The notes under the pieces: generated by a model
The model's database searches: none
What the model saw: only the letters and a program-made list of their open reading frames with translations
What the model was told of the DNA's origin: nothing
Shown: piece by piece, positions 1 through 11,126 of the stretch
Numbering within the stretch: position 1 is the stretch's first letter
Layout of the letters: each line of letters starts with the position of its first letter
Translations under genes and position numbers: made by a program
Source: Phanerodontia chrysosporium
Lineage: Eukaryota > Basidiomycota > Agaricomycetes > Polyporales > Phanerochaetaceae
Assembly (NCBI GenBank): GCA_001910725.1
Contig: MJGA01000090.1
Location: forward strand, 1-38,777
Direction of reading: 5' to 3'
Length of the DNA stretch: 38,777 nucleotides

Positions 1-51
1 AATGTATGATTTGAGTTTACGGAATAGTGCATTACCACAAGGAGTACTTAC

Positions 52-788
52 ATATCCGCAAGGCTGACTTCCATTTCGGACAGAGAACTTGGGCCGCGGC
101 GAGTCTGCTGTCCTGGATCTGTAAGGACGATCTGGTAAGCAGGTGGTCTGTGAGGGTAATAAATGTCTCACGGCCTCCACCAAAGAAACTGGAGAAAATA
201 TCGAACGGATTGCCGTAGTGCTGTTGGCCACCTTCGTGGGCCTTCAAGCCTTCCTGTTACGCTGATAAATCTCTACACATATGCAGGACGAGAGCTAGAC
301 GCACTTCACCGTGTCGGTCATATATTTGACGTTTCTAGAACTGTTGTTTCAACAAGTATCCAGGGCACAAGTTATTGGTACATACCTGAGGATCCGACAA
401 GACTTCATATGCTGTGGAATAGTGAACAACCACAGCTTCGTCGTAGGCACTGACACGCACCACGAGCAATCTCCACAAACTTCTCCTCAGCTCCTGGATC
501 TTTGTTCTTGTCAGGGTGGTACCTGAGGAATTCATCTGTCAAAGCTCCAGGATATAAGAAGCATGATGCATACTTCTTGCTTAGCCGCTTGTAGGCTGCA
601 CGAATGTCTTTCTCTGACGCACTCCTCGAGACTATAGGATCAAAACAAGCAAATTAGTGAGGGACTGTATAGAACAGCATACCGCGCGCCTTGGACTAAC
701 GCTCAAGAAGCTTGTAGAGGTCTGCCGCACTGACCAAGACCGCGAAGAGGAGGAGGGACGTGAGGACGAGGAGCGTCACTGGAGCCAT
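52..788 (-). CDS. ER-lumenal DnaJ/Hsp40 co-chaperone (Scj1/ERdj3-like), 3' part outside window
   Basis: J-domain co-chaperone that stimulates an Hsp70; the signal peptide points to the ER lumen and the BiP/Kar2 partner. ATG at 786-788. Exons (minus): 788-701, 631-574, 522-461, 411-386, 334-305, 253-172, 118-52, all joining in phase; the next exon lies beyond the left edge. The N-terminus is a hydrophobic leader ([15 protein letters not shown]..) ending near SAA. The J domain follows, with the HPD motif in [10 protein letters not shown] and then AYEVLSDPQ and YDRHGE. A short G/F-rich stretch ([13 protein letters not shown]) leads into the start of the substrate-binding region ([17 protein letters not shown]). 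The presence of a zinc-finger domain, and so type I versus type II, cannot be judged because the C-terminus is missing. It is divergent from the gene starting at 1103, with 314 bp between the start codons. Confidence 0.88.
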
Positions 789-1102
789 GTCGCTTCAGCC
801 TGCCGGAAGAACGAGGCGGGTATCTTCTGCTCCCAGAGCGTGTTATTAGGGCCCGTAAGCCTGGCTCCCACACAACAAGACGAAGACGAGATGAGGGAAA
901 AGCGCAGCAACGCGCGAGAGGCGAGTCCGGGGTGATATGAGTGCACCCGAAACGGGAAAGCCACGTAGCTGCGAAGTGTGCACGTGAGCCGGCGGAGAGC
1001 GCCCAGCGCCAGGGACGTCACGGCCGAAGCGCCCGCTTTGAGGCGCATCCCCGACGTTGGAACCCGCGACGACGCTTCTGACTGCCCCGCGAGCCCCGCG
1101 GG

Positions 1103-2790
1103 ATGCTCCTACCACGCACGAGGCTCAGCCTCTCGCTCACCCGCAACACTCTCCGGCGATGCGCTAGACCCTATTCCACGCCGTCTCCGCCGTACCCACC
1201 AAAAGTCAGAGGTTAAGCCGTCTGCACCGGGCCTCGCTCAGCCGTGCGCTCACGTCGCCTCTGCTTTAGCCCTCCCGTTCATCGCGACACCAGAAGAAGC
1301 CATAACGCGCGCAGGACCCGTGGCTGCGACCCAGGCCTTTCAGAAGGACTACATCTCCACGCTCTTCAGTGCCGTCCGGGCATACTATGGTCTGGGAGGC
1401 AAACCTTTGCAGCCCGCGCGCATGCAAGCGGTGTACCTTCCTGCGTGGGTCATCGACGCACACGCAAGTGCAAAAGTGTGGTTGTCGAAGCGGGGAGACG
1501 AGAATGTGAAGCAGGAGACACTGGAGGTCTACTTTCAACGATCGTGCGTCTGTGCACCTGTCTCTATCTCCGCTTTCCGTCTGACGGTCCCTCCAGGTAC
1601 ATGCCCGGTTAGAAATTTATTATGTGGCATCGCACCTTGTCGCTCAAGTGTTAGTTAGGGTTCTCCATGGACCCCCTGTCGCAAATGTCCTTTTCGGATA
1701 TAGTCGAGTCGGACGAGCAGCTGAAAGGCTCCCTGCCCTTCGGAGAAGAGCTCATGAAGCAGCATGGAACAGACATCCTGTGTCTCCCCTACACGGCAGC
1801 ACCATTCGCATTGCCAGAGGCTGCACGCGGACTGTCGTTCAATGACGCCATAATAGAAGAGGACTTCAGGTTCGATCCGCCTACCCTGCGTTCAGACCTG
1901 GTAAGTGTCAGACTACATGAGGAAACCTAACCCTGGATAACATTTTGTCAGATTGCAGCCTATCCTGTCCTCATTCCTGTTTATATCATGCAGTATAATT
2001 CTCAGCCCTATCCAGACAGGGAGGGTTACAGCTTCACGGTGGTGGTGGAGGCGTCACGGCAGCAGGCAAGCCTTACCAGTCCTCACTTGACACCACCCCA
2101 GTCTCACCGCCTCTTCAGGGTGTCCTCATCTCCGAGAACGTCCTGCCGCTGACCTCCAGCTACTTCAAGGGCTCCTTCGGCAGCTCGTGGTTCGAGCTGC
2201 CCGAGGACATCGCCCGCGAGCCGTTCATGCGCGTGCTGCCGCTGAACAGCTCGATGCACGAGCCCTTTGCGCGCCCGACGTTCTTCTCGCAGCCGAAGCC
2301 TCGCGAGTCGTGGGGCGAGCAGCTCATCGAGTGGGTCGATGCGCATGCGCGCGCCCCCGGCGCCATGGCGCGGTACACGGCGCTGCAGCACGCGCTCGGG
2401 CAGCACGTCGACTTTGACGACCTCCGCGTGCGCGACGCCGCCGAGGCGCCGGCGTTCGCGGACTACCTCGTGGCGGTGCAGAATGTGTGGTACTGGCGCG
2501 ACACTCTGCAGGTGCGTTCGTCCGCTCGCGTCAGCGCTACCCGCGGCACCTCATCCGAACTTGTTACGCAGCGCCTCGCGCAAATTGACGAGCGGTCGAA
2601 GAAGGGCGACGTCGAGGTGCGTGTGCTCGGCTTTGGCGGGCCCGAGCGCACGTCGTCCTCCATGGATACGATCCTGGAGACCATCCAGAAGAGCCTCAAG
2701 AAGGCCGAGGCGCAGCTGGAGAAGGAAAAGCCTGCGTGGCTGCACGAGTGGGAGGCGCGGCAGAAGACGTCGGACAGCGAGGACTCGTAG
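1103..2790 (+). CDS. conserved fungal protein with putative mitochondrial presequence (453 aa), function unknown
   Basis: I do not recognise the family. Exons: 1103-1211, 1270-1543, 1597-1607, 1659-1900, 1952-2065, 2119-2511, 2572-2790; all phases join, giving 453 aa. The N-terminus (MLLPRTRLSLSLTRNTLRR..) is rich in Arg/Ser/Leu and lacks acidic residues, as in a mitochondrial presequence. A short hydrophobic run (IAAYPVLIPVYIMQY) lies mid-protein, and the C-terminus is a charged, coiled-coil-like region (SLKKAEAQLEKEKPAWLHEW). Two features are unusual: an 11-nt internal exon and a GC-AG intron at 2066-2118. The last intron (60 nt) could be retained in frame, adding 20 residues, but its ends are good splice sites. 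The conserved-looking blocks argue for a real gene. Confidence 0.75.
1597..1607 (+). other. 11-nt microexon of the 453-aa gene
   Basis: The flanking introns (1544-1596, GTGCGT..CAG; 1608-1658, GTTAGA..TAG) each have acceptable ends. Only inclusion of these 11 bases keeps the frame between exon 2 (ending ..YFQRS) and exon 4 (GFSMDPLSQ). Skipping them shifts the frame. Confidence 0.6.
2066..2118 (+). other. GC-AG intron
   Basis: The intron begins GCAAGC right after CAG and ends CTTCAG. Its removal joins two codon-aligned exons (..EASRQQ to GVLISENVLP). Reading through meets an in-frame stop after the downstream AG, and no nearby GT donor restores the frame. Confidence 0.65.
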
Positions 2791-3198
2791 ACACATACCG
2801 GACACATCTCGCCCATATGCAGTACTGCGTGCCCGGGCTTTTTCGTCTTGACTTACGTCTGAGCTCCGTTAAATCGTCGGGCGCGTGCCCGTCTTCGGTG
2901 CCGAGCATTTGACCGCCTGAAACGACGGATGAAACACAGGTGTGCAGATCGCAGTGGTGTGGCCCAGCCGCGCAATCGCGATCACATATCGGACGAGGCC
3001 AAGCCGTTTGGCGGAGGCCACGTCCGCGGACCCTGAGACGCGTTGAAACGTATGCGAAAGAATCGGACGGGATAGGCTCCTATGCAGCGCTCAGGCGCAC
3101 GTGGGATCTGCAGGGGGCGCTGACTCCGCGATAGAAATAGGTTACATTGATACGGTCAGCGGACAATGTCGTAGGTTGTGTGGTGTACAGCATGCGCG
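2791..3198. other. intergenic, convergent 3' ends
   Basis: Lies between the stop of the 453-aa gene and the stop of the minus-strand membrane protein. No protein-like reading frame was found; it probably holds the two 3' UTRs. Confidence 0.5.
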
Positions 3199-3894
3199 TC
3201 ATGAGCGTCGGTATACTCGGGGCGCAGGTATGAGGCCCATTAAACCGAATGCAAGCATGTACAGACCTGAGGCTGGTGACAGTGTGACTACAAGGACAGC
3301 CTGAAAGGAAGGAAAAACGTACCGCCTATGGCGCCCTTGATGTAGCCAAGTGAGGACCAACGTCCTAGGGTGAAGGTTAGCAGCGACCAACCCGACACGA
3401 TAGCAGTGGTCAGCATCTAGGTACGCGTCGTTAGCACGTATCTCGGCATTTGAATGGGATTGGCCTATATATGCGCACCGGAATGACAGTTGAGAGTACG
3501 CCGGACTGTCGCCAGTGGCGGAACTATAATGGGAGTTTGGAAGGTCAGCATGCAGAGTCATGGGCGACGGGGCACTTCGGCACGTACGTCAGGCTTCTCT
3601 CCTTTGATCAGGGGGATGAGGAGGATGTACATAAAGAGTACAACAGTCACCAAGCCGAGTGCGAGCGTCATGGCCGCCGTCGTCCTGGATATATGCATGG
3701 ATGGGTCATGGGGCGGGTCGCACACGTCTGAGGGAAAATGAGACGAACCATGCCCACCCTCCAGAGCCGAGATCGCCATTGAGGATGCTCAGGAACGCGC
3801 GGTGCGTACCCAGGTAGTAGGTGATGATCCCGCCAGGCACGATGAATTTGAGTTGGCGGAGGGTGTGCCGCGAGACGGAAACGACAGCGGACAT
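3199..3894 (-). CDS. small integral membrane protein (151 aa), function unknown
   Basis: Five exons were assembled by phase: 3894-3749, 3684-3588, 3523-3479, 3416-3323, 3272-3199. Three hydrophobic segments are visible: about residues 54-75 (MTLALGLVTVVLFMYILL..), about 97-114 (MLTTAIVSGWSLLTFTLG) and about 128-145 (ASGLYMLAFGLMGLIPAP). The N-terminus is amphipathic and basic (MSAVVSVSRHTLRQLKF), so an organelle membrane is possible, but this is inference. The first donor could instead be the GTGGGC 9 nt upstream, which keeps the frame and removes three residues. I do not recognise the family. It is divergent from the DUF6534 gene at 4458. Confidence 0.6.
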
Positions 3895-4457
3895 ATTCGA
3901 GCGACGGGGGTGCGCTTTCGGGCGCGGGGAGACGGGCAGAGGCGAGGGCGCGAGACCGTTGCCAGCGGATCTCGAGCAGAAAGCCGCAGGACTTCTGGTG
4001 GAACGGAACCCGAGGCGCAGCGGCGGCGTGTTTGTGGTCGCAGATGATGGTAAAAGGTCGCTAGCAGCCCGAGCATGCACTCCCCAACGCAATCACATGG
4101 CCGACGCGCGTCTCTCCGTAACACCCGTGACGCGTGACGCGTGACGCAGCGGGCATTCACGCAGCGGCCGGATTAGGCGTGGCACATGCCCTTTCGGGAA
4201 GGTCGCGATCGGGCATCATGTTGCAGGCGATGTTACAGATTCACGAGCGCCCTAGGATGAGATCGGAAATCGTGCCCTGTTCTCATCCGCTGCGTGTCCC
4301 TCCCCTCCCCGGTTCCCCAGGAACAAGGCGCACCGTCCTGTACAAATATCATGATGACCAACAGCCCACCGCCTCGTGCGCGCTCCCCGTCGTTCCCCCT
4401 CTTCGTCTCTTTGTGCTGGTTCTCCGGAGGCCGTCTGCGTCCAGGCCGACGCCAGCC
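3895..4457. promoter_or_regulatory. divergent promoter region containing tandem MCB-like boxes
   Basis: A 563-bp interval between the start codons of the 151-aa membrane protein (-) and the DUF6534 gene (+). It contains three head-to-tail copies of GTGACGC at 4127-4147, which create two ACGCGT hexamers at 4130-4135 and 4137-4142. ACGCGT is the core of the fungal MluI cell-cycle box bound by MBF; binding here is inferred. Long open frames crossing the interval have no protein-like composition. Confidence 0.45.
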
Positions 4458-6275
4458 ATGGACCTCCCTGCATCAGCGATGCATATCGACCTGACTCCCA
4501 CCTTTGGTGAGCTGCCTGCTGTCGGTCTTGTTACGGAGTCTGACAGGAAAGCAGGGGCTGTGTTCATTGGAGCCCTGGGCATGATGGCGTATGTGCTACC
4601 CTTCGGCCAGTCAAACACGAATGCTCACAGATCTGGTGGCGTAGGCTCTATGGTCTCACCTCTCTGCAGGTAAGGATGACACATAGCTACAAGCCATAGA
4701 TATAATTAAACAAAGGAGCACACGTAGACCTTTCTGTACTTTACCCTCTACCCCGACGACAGGCCGTCTTTAAAGTCCCTAGTGAGTTTGCATCCTGTAC
4801 GATCTCAACTGCTAGGAGATAACAACGTTATAGGTTTCTCTTATCTGGTACAAAGCTTGTTCTGTGCGCAGCCTCATTCGCTGGACTGACCTTTGTGCTC
4901 TCACAGGGTCTTGGATACATTTCACATTTCCTTAGGTGCGTTCGCACCAATAGTCGTGCGTAGTCACCTAACAGCGTGTATACAGTATGTCATGCACTGT
5001 ATCATTATCTGGCAAGTCGATCGCTGCCTTCGTGCTAGCACCCCCTCATCGGCCTCCCGTCCACGATAATAGATCAAAAATTACGCCAATCCGGCTATCC
5101 TGAACTCTGGAACCTGGTGAGGGCACTCCAGCCTCACGTAGCCGTGACATAGCTAACGCTCATTCCACCCAGGTCGTTATGGGTATGCATTTGAGACTGT
5201 CCAGAGACGGCGAAGCTGATATCCCATGCGGTGATACCTTTAGCTTTCAATCATTGTCAACGTAGGTCTGATCACGCTCCCTCATCCACCATCTGACAGT
5301 CCACATAGTGTACAATAGGATGCACTGTACAAGGGTTTGTGTCTCTACCCACAGTATGGGATTTGACTAACCACTGCAGCAGTTTCTTCATAGGGCGACT
5401 CTACGTCGTCACATCTCCCATGACCCGACGATGGTTGATACCCTCCATCGTGATCCTCGTCCTTTTCCACTTCGGTACGTTTGAGGGAGCCAGTCCCACG
5501 CTTTCCCACCCGCTCATCACAGATTACAGCTTTTGGACTTGGTACTTGCCGTTCGCATCCCGTCTGGAGCCTGTGCTGACGCAGTAGCCAGAGAGCGCCA
5601 TCTGGGGATTTGTTCTTCAGACCTTCAGTCGGTTCAAGTCGAAGCTTGTGAGGCGGAAAAACATATTTTCCTACCATCGCCCTAACGGCGACTCTAGTGG
5701 AGTTCTGCCCTGCCTTTCGCGATCTTTGCCGTTGTATCCGATGTAGCCATCGCCGCCTCGCTTTGCGTCACGCTCTGGAAAACCAAGTCCTACTTCATGA
5801 CGTGCGTACCGCTGTAGTCACCCCGACCCAGACTCACGACATCGTATGCAGGACCAACAATGTCATCAACAACCTCATGATATTCGCCATAAACCGCTGC
5901 CTCCTCACCTCGTACGCCCTCCTACTCTCTCAGATACATCCGCTTGATATTCCCGGACCTCCCAGCGTAATCGCTGTCCTCGAAATAGTGCTCGTACGTC
6001 CCACACTCCCGGACGTCTACGCCGTGCACTGACGCAAGTTTGCACAGTTCGCCGTCTTCCCGAACACGCTCTGGTACGTCGGCCTCGACTTCGTGATCGG
6101 CAAGCTCTACGCGAACTCGCTGCTCGCGACGCTCAACACGCGCTACTCGGTGCGCGGGCGCGCCGCCGCGGCCGGCTCGTTGCAAGTTTCGAGCACGAGC
6201 GACGGCGCGCAGGGGCAGCAGCCGTCGCTGCTGCGCGGGGTAACGGGCTCGTGTTCTCGACGGTGGTGCCTGTGA
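4458..6275 (+). CDS. DUF6534-type multi-pass membrane protein
   Basis: Agaricomycete-specific seven-helix membrane protein family of unknown function, much expanded in polypores. Exons I can support by phase: 4458-4506, 4555-4588, 4645-4669, 4728-4781, 4834-4847, 4907-4935, 4986-5011, 5073-5116, 5173-5182, then 5380-5474, 5530-5541, 5592-5647, 5698-5801, 5852-5911, 5966-5993, 6048-6275. Family-typical blocks are LTPTFG, LYGLTSLQTFLYFTLYPDD, LIWVLDTFHISL, SFFIGRLYV, LPFAIFAVVSDVAIAASL, TNNVINNLMIFAINR and IGKLYANSLLATLNTR. The join between 5182 and 5380 is unresolved; an exon starting CTTTCAATCATTGTCAAC near 5245 probably belongs there. The C-terminus after LLRG may be out of frame (see findings). 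Many exons are very short (10-34 nt), and one intron has GC-AG ends (5012-5072). Confidence 0.78.
5012..5072 (+). other. GC-AG intron in the DUF6534 gene
   Basis: Starts GCAAGT after TATCTG and ends AATAG. It joins ..CHALYHYL to IKNYANPAIL in phase. Retention gives an in-frame stop within 35 bases, and the nearby GT does not restore the frame. Confidence 0.6.
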
Positions 6276-6627
6276 GTATGGTGCGCTGTGGTGTTACGGG
6301 CTTGGCTGACGGGAGACAAAAGGTCGATGCAGGCAGCATACATGATGCCGGGTCTGTCGAGCAGGTATGTTACGCTTGCCCGTCGCCGTGCTTGCGCTGC
6401 TAACAACCGTCGCAGAAGGTTTAAGCATTCTACTTCGGACATTTCAATCCCCGATGTATCACTCCTGTAGCATGTGCACTAGACGATACCCAAATGATGA
6501 CCTGTGTGATGATCTTACGATGTAACCATGAATTGCGCGCGCACCAGTGAGAGTGAGACTCCATAGAGATACCGAGATGAGAGCAGCAATACAACAAACA
6601 TACAGATAAGCCAACGACAAAAAAAAA
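6276..6627. other. intergenic, convergent 3' ends
   Basis: Separates the DUF6534 stop from the NIFK-like stop. Nothing clear is coded here, although splicing of the DUF6534 gene into 6280-6470 cannot be excluded. Confidence 0.4.
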
Positions 6628-7975
6628 TTATGACGAGGACTTCGATGGCTTTTTCAAAATCGCGACAGTCATCAGTTGGTTGTGCCAAGGGACGTGAAGC
6701 GAGACTCCAAACTCACGTAGGCGACCGCATCGAAGTCATACTTGATACCAGCCTCCTCGAGCTTGCGCTTCTTCTGAGCCTGACGCTTCAGAAGCCGCTT
6801 CTCAGCCTTCTTCTGCTCCTCTTCCGTCCGGGGCTGTTGGAAGTCCGATGGTAAGTGGCACTTTCTGCAGCATGGACCGTACAACGTACCTTGTTATGTT
6901 GCACCCGCGCGACACGATCCTTAGGCACAGGTCTCCACTTCCTGTTGGCACCGACCCAAAGCTCGGGGTGCACCTCGTCCTTCGGGATGACCTTGCACGT
7001 GAGGATGTGGCCCATGAGAAGGTAGTTGTCCATGGTCTCTGCGACAATCTGGGCAACAGAAGAGGATTCGAACTCGATGAAAGCGTAGTGTTTTGAGCGG
7101 CCAGTCTACAATGACAACGAATGTCAACAGGCTTATCTGGAATATGGTCGAAGATGACATACCCGCTTGTTGCGAGAGAGACGTAGCCGAGTGACATCGC
7201 CGAACTGTGAGAAGTAGGACTTCATCTGCTCCTCATAGAAGCCATGGGGTATCCTGCCCAGGTAGATAACACCTCGGTCTGCGGTCTATGTCAAATGAGT
7301 ATTGGGTAGAACAGAGAGAGTATAGAGACGCACTGGCTTCTTCTTAGCCTTTTCCAACTTCTTCTTTACAATGGCATCGTCTTTCGCAATAGTTGGGAGC
7401 TTGCCTACATCAACCGGGTTGGGGTCGACGTTCATCTCATCGTCAGAGGAGTCATCATCATCGTCTGTCGAGAATCCGAACAGCTGGACATCCTCCTCTT
7501 CGCCCTCAGCAGCCTCCGCCTCCACTTCAGAGCCCTCCTGCTCTTCAGCTTCAGATTCTTCTGGAGGTGGTGAGGGGCTCTTGGCTTTCGCCTTTGAAAT
7601 GCCGGCCTTCTTCGGCTTGGTCTCCTTGGCCTTCACAGGTGCAGCGACCTTTGATTCCTCCGCCTCCGCCTCCTTCTTCTTTCCCTTCTCCTTCTCCTTC
7701 ACCTCCACCTTGCCCTTTGCGGCCGCGACCTTCTTGGTTGCCGGCGCAACCTTCTTAGGCTCTTCAGCCGCGACTTTAGCCTTCTTCACCTCCTTCACGT
7801 CCTCGCTTTCCTCGGTGCTCTTGCGCTTCCCAGCGGCCTTGCTGCTGGGCTTCTCCGGGACTGCAGCGGATTTGGTCTTCGTGTCGGACTTCTTCGACGA
7901 CTCAGCGACCGCGCTGAGGAGAGACTTTTTGGGCTTCGCAACCTTGGCCGGCTTTTCCGTAACCGTCTTGGCCAT
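6628..7975 (-). CDS. nucleolar RRM protein, NIFK / Nop15-like ribosome biogenesis factor (372 aa)
   Basis: Likely works in 60S ribosomal subunit maturation in the nucleolus, as do yeast Nop15 and human NIFK (MKI67IP); this is inferred from the family. Exons: 7975-7334, 7285-7163, 7105-6890, 6833-6717, 6648-6628; all phase 0. Residues 1-214 are a low-complexity Lys/Ala/Glu tail with an acidic Ser/Asp tract (STDDDDDSSDDE). An RRM follows, with RNP2 VIYLGR (about 220-225) and RNP1 KHYAFIEF (about 260-267). The diagnostic extension comes next (MDNYLLMGHILTCKVIP..HPELW), then a basic coiled tail (KRLLKRQAQKKRKLEEAGI). The ATG at 7973-7975 starts the Lys-rich tail; an upstream in-frame Met exists but its peptide looks like 5' UTR. 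It is divergent from CDC16, with 269 bp between the starts. Confidence 0.88.
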
Positions 7976-8244
7976 TTTGTGATGGATGAGAAGGAGCAAG
8001 GGGACGAGGAGGACTGAAAGCGCGAGCGGTCGACTCTTGCCAGGCTCGATCTCAGATTCCAAAATTTCCCAAGCGCGCACCCCACGTGGATGCATCCCGA
8101 TTGGGACGTTTATTTGGCCAAAGGCTTTGGAAATAAACAAGGCGTGATTCGGCGCTTAGCACCCTTGACACGCACCGCCGCGAGGTTCGACTGCTTCCAA
8201 TTCCCGCCTCGCTGCTCAGAATATTCGCCTGATTTTGCCAAAAT
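7976..8244. promoter_or_regulatory. shared divergent promoter, NIFK-like / CDC16
   Basis: A 269-bp gap between two start codons pointing away from each other, so both core promoters must lie here or in the 5' ends. No TATA box is obvious on either strand. Confidence 0.45.
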
Positions 8245-10941
8245 ATGAACGAGACACCACAGAACAACAATAGCTTTGTGATACCGCCAGTACCGGGCTT
8301 ACCTTCGCCGTCGAGCTCGCGAACCCGCCACTCCATCGGATCTTCTTTCTCGTTCGGCCCACAGTCCCTCATCAACTCTCTGACGGAGGCAAATCAGAGT
8401 ACCACCACCTCCAACGCTCGCTCGTTTGCCCTCGATCCCAACCGCTCGATACTTCCGTCGACGCCATTCAGGTCCTCTCCGAGACCTCCGCGACGAGCTA
8501 AGCCGACCACCTCTTCACGGCATCCCTTGGCCAACGACACGAACGTGTTCGAGGACTCGGACAGTGATGAGGAGAATAAGGAGGGCAAATACGAGTGGGG
8601 CATGATTGACCGGATGAGGCTCTGGAGACACGACGCGCTCATGCAGCACCTGTACGACACGGCAGCCTTCTGGGGAGACAAGATAGTGAACTGGACAAGT
8701 ACGTGTTTGCACGCGTTTCCCATTGGACAACCCTTGAACTTTGTTAGACGACGCAAACGACGCGTTTTGGCTCGCGCAGACATACTTCCTCACGCATCAA
8801 TACGCGCGAGCAGAGCGACTCCTGACGCGTCCATTCCCCACGTCAGCTCCTAGCCTACCACCCGCGGCTAGCGGCGGAGCGAATGGCCACACCGATGTCA
8901 AAGGCAAGGGGAAAGAAATCGTCGCCGACATGCACACGTTTGCAAATCTGCCCAGCCAGACACGTCTCCCCGTCGGCGGGCCGGGCGAGATGATCAATGT
9001 CGCGGTCGAGAATCAAGAGGGCGTCTCGCGTCTGGTCGACATGAGCGTTGCGTGTCGCTACCTCGCTGCGCAGTGCCAGGTGCGCCAGGGCAAGTGGACA
9101 GAGGCGACGGAAATGCTTGGCGAGGCGAACCCATTCCGTGGCTCCGCGAACAGTGGCCCTGCGGTCCCAAACATGGACGGCGGAATCAAAGTGCGTCGGG
9201 CTCAACCCATCCTGTCTGCATGCACTTACTCAATGGAAGATTGAAGCCTCTATGTGCCACCTGCGGGGTTTGCTCATGCTGAAGCTCAACCGGGGTGACC
9301 AAGCGAAGAACTGCTTCATGGAGGCACTTGCCCTGGACGTGAAATGCTACGAGGCATTCGAGCAGTTGATAAGTGGTGAGATGATGACTCCAATAGAAGG
9401 TATGTTTCTATGACACGTTTTTGGGTACCCATTAAACTTCCGGATCGCAGAATGGGAGTTCGTGCAGTCGTTGGCGTACAAGGAGCAAACACCGCAGGAT
9501 GCAGAATTCGTGCGCATGATATACACGTCGCGACTTCGCAAATACAAGCATGCCGAAGAGCACGCCCTAGCAAGACGAAAGTTGGTCGAGGACTATGGTT
9601 TGGGCGATAACCCGGACGTGCTCTTCAGCTTTGCGGATGCGTTATACTCGCATTTCCGGTGGGCAGACTGCTTTGCAGTTACCTCGAGGTTAGTTCTACC
9701 ATATATCCCGCGTGGCATCAGTTGAACGATAATCTCGATACAGAATATTGGGCCTCGTCTCCGTCCATGCGCCGACGATGCCTCTACACATAGCATGCCT
9801 ATACCATCTGTCGCATCTGCACTCTAAGCTCTTTATTCTCGCGCACGAACTGGTTGAGAAGGAGCCGGAGAACCCGATAAGTTGGTACGCAGTTGGGGTT
9901 TGGTACCTTACTGCGAAGAAATGGTCGGAGGCCAGGACATACTTCAGGTAAGATCCTCACTCTACGTCCTCTAATATCGTGGCTTAATGTGGCATTGTTA
10001 GTAAAACATCGCTTATGGATCCTCGGTTTGCACCTGCGTGGGTGGCGTTCGCGCATACATTCGCATTCGAAGGCGAGCACGATCATGCCGTGACAGCGTA
10101 TTCTACTTGTGCTCGGATGTTCACCGGGTAAGCAGAGTGTAGCTCTGCTATATTCTTCGCTAACTCAGGACGCCAGGTCGCACCTACCTCTCATGTTCGT
10201 CGGCATGGAGCACATTGTCTTGTCAAATCTGTCTCTAGCAGACGAGGCATTATATGCTGCACAGTCGATGTGCGACGGCGATCCTCTGCTCACCAATGAG
10301 CGCGGAGTAATGGCGTTTAATCACGGACGGTTAGTTATTGCGACTGCTCGGCGTTACAGCTGACTCAGACGTTCCGCAGCTACGAAGAAGCAGCAGACCT
10401 CTTCAAAGAGGCCATTGAACTTGCACAGATGACCCAAACGTCTGAGACGGCGTGGGCAGCAACCTATGTCAACCTTGGAACATGCTATAGGAAGTTGAAG
10501 TACGTACCTTGTCGTATATGCTCGGCTTACCACGTACTAATGGCTCCTTCTACAGGCGCTACCCCGAAGCGAAAGCAGCATATGAACGTGTTCTGCAACT
10601 CGATCCGCGGAACGCTGCGGCTCTGGGTTTCTTGGGCATGGTATACCATCTCATGTACGACCTAGATAACGCCATTATCAAGTACCACGAGGTGCGCCCG
10701 CTGCCCTCTATCCTTCTTCTCCAACTGACCAGCCGGGCAGTGCCTAAGCGTGGACCCCATCAATGGACACGTTCTCGAACTCCTAAACCTCGCCCTGGAC
10801 ACAAACTCCTCAGTAGGTCTCCTCGGCCAGAAGGGCCTGCCCGGCGGAGAGGAAGAGTGGACGCGGAAGATGCGCGAGCATAGGAAGAAGGGGAAGGCAC
10901 CTGCTCGCGCGATGGACGATAACGATTCTATGTGTACATAG
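8245..10941 (+). CDS. CDC16: anaphase-promoting complex subunit 6 (CDC16), TPR scaffold, 744 aa
   Basis: TPR subunit of the APC/C ubiquitin ligase that drives mitotic exit, acting in the nucleus. Ten exons join in phase: 8245-8698, 8748-9190, 9240-9399, 9451-9688, 9744-9947, 10002-10127, 10177-10329, 10380-10499, 10556-10691, 10741-10941. A disordered Ser/Pro-rich N-terminus (about residues 1-110) precedes the helical TPR array. Family-typical segments include [103 protein letters not shown] and [16 protein letters not shown]. The length (744) fits the family. The tail is basic and ends DDNDSMCT. No lesion was found. Confidence 0.95.
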
Positions 10942-11126
10942 GATGATATTCCGTGATATGGCAGCCGGGTCACAGTTCCCACTATTTGGACGAAATCTCG
11001 TGTTCCCGGCATGACAGCATAATAATTCAGAGAACGCGTACAGGGTACATGATCCCATTCAATTCTTAGTAAACTTAGTAGCTTCCTGCGTCTTCACCTG
11101 TGGGGACTTGTTCCGTTCGCTCCAGC

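Noticed and set aside
978..1658. 226-codon plus-strand frame beginning at 978
   Set aside because: The real protein begins in another frame at 1103 and enters this frame only after an intron; the first part of the long frame is the 5' UTR, an out-of-frame exon and the intron.
2267..2851. 194-codon Arg/Ser-rich plus-strand frame
   Set aside because: An out-of-frame shadow of the last exons of the 453-aa gene.
7371..7982. 203-codon Ser/Ala/Phe-rich plus-strand frame
   Set aside because: It is the exact antisense of the Lys/Glu-rich first exon of the NIFK-like gene; its composition is a mirror of that low-complexity tract.
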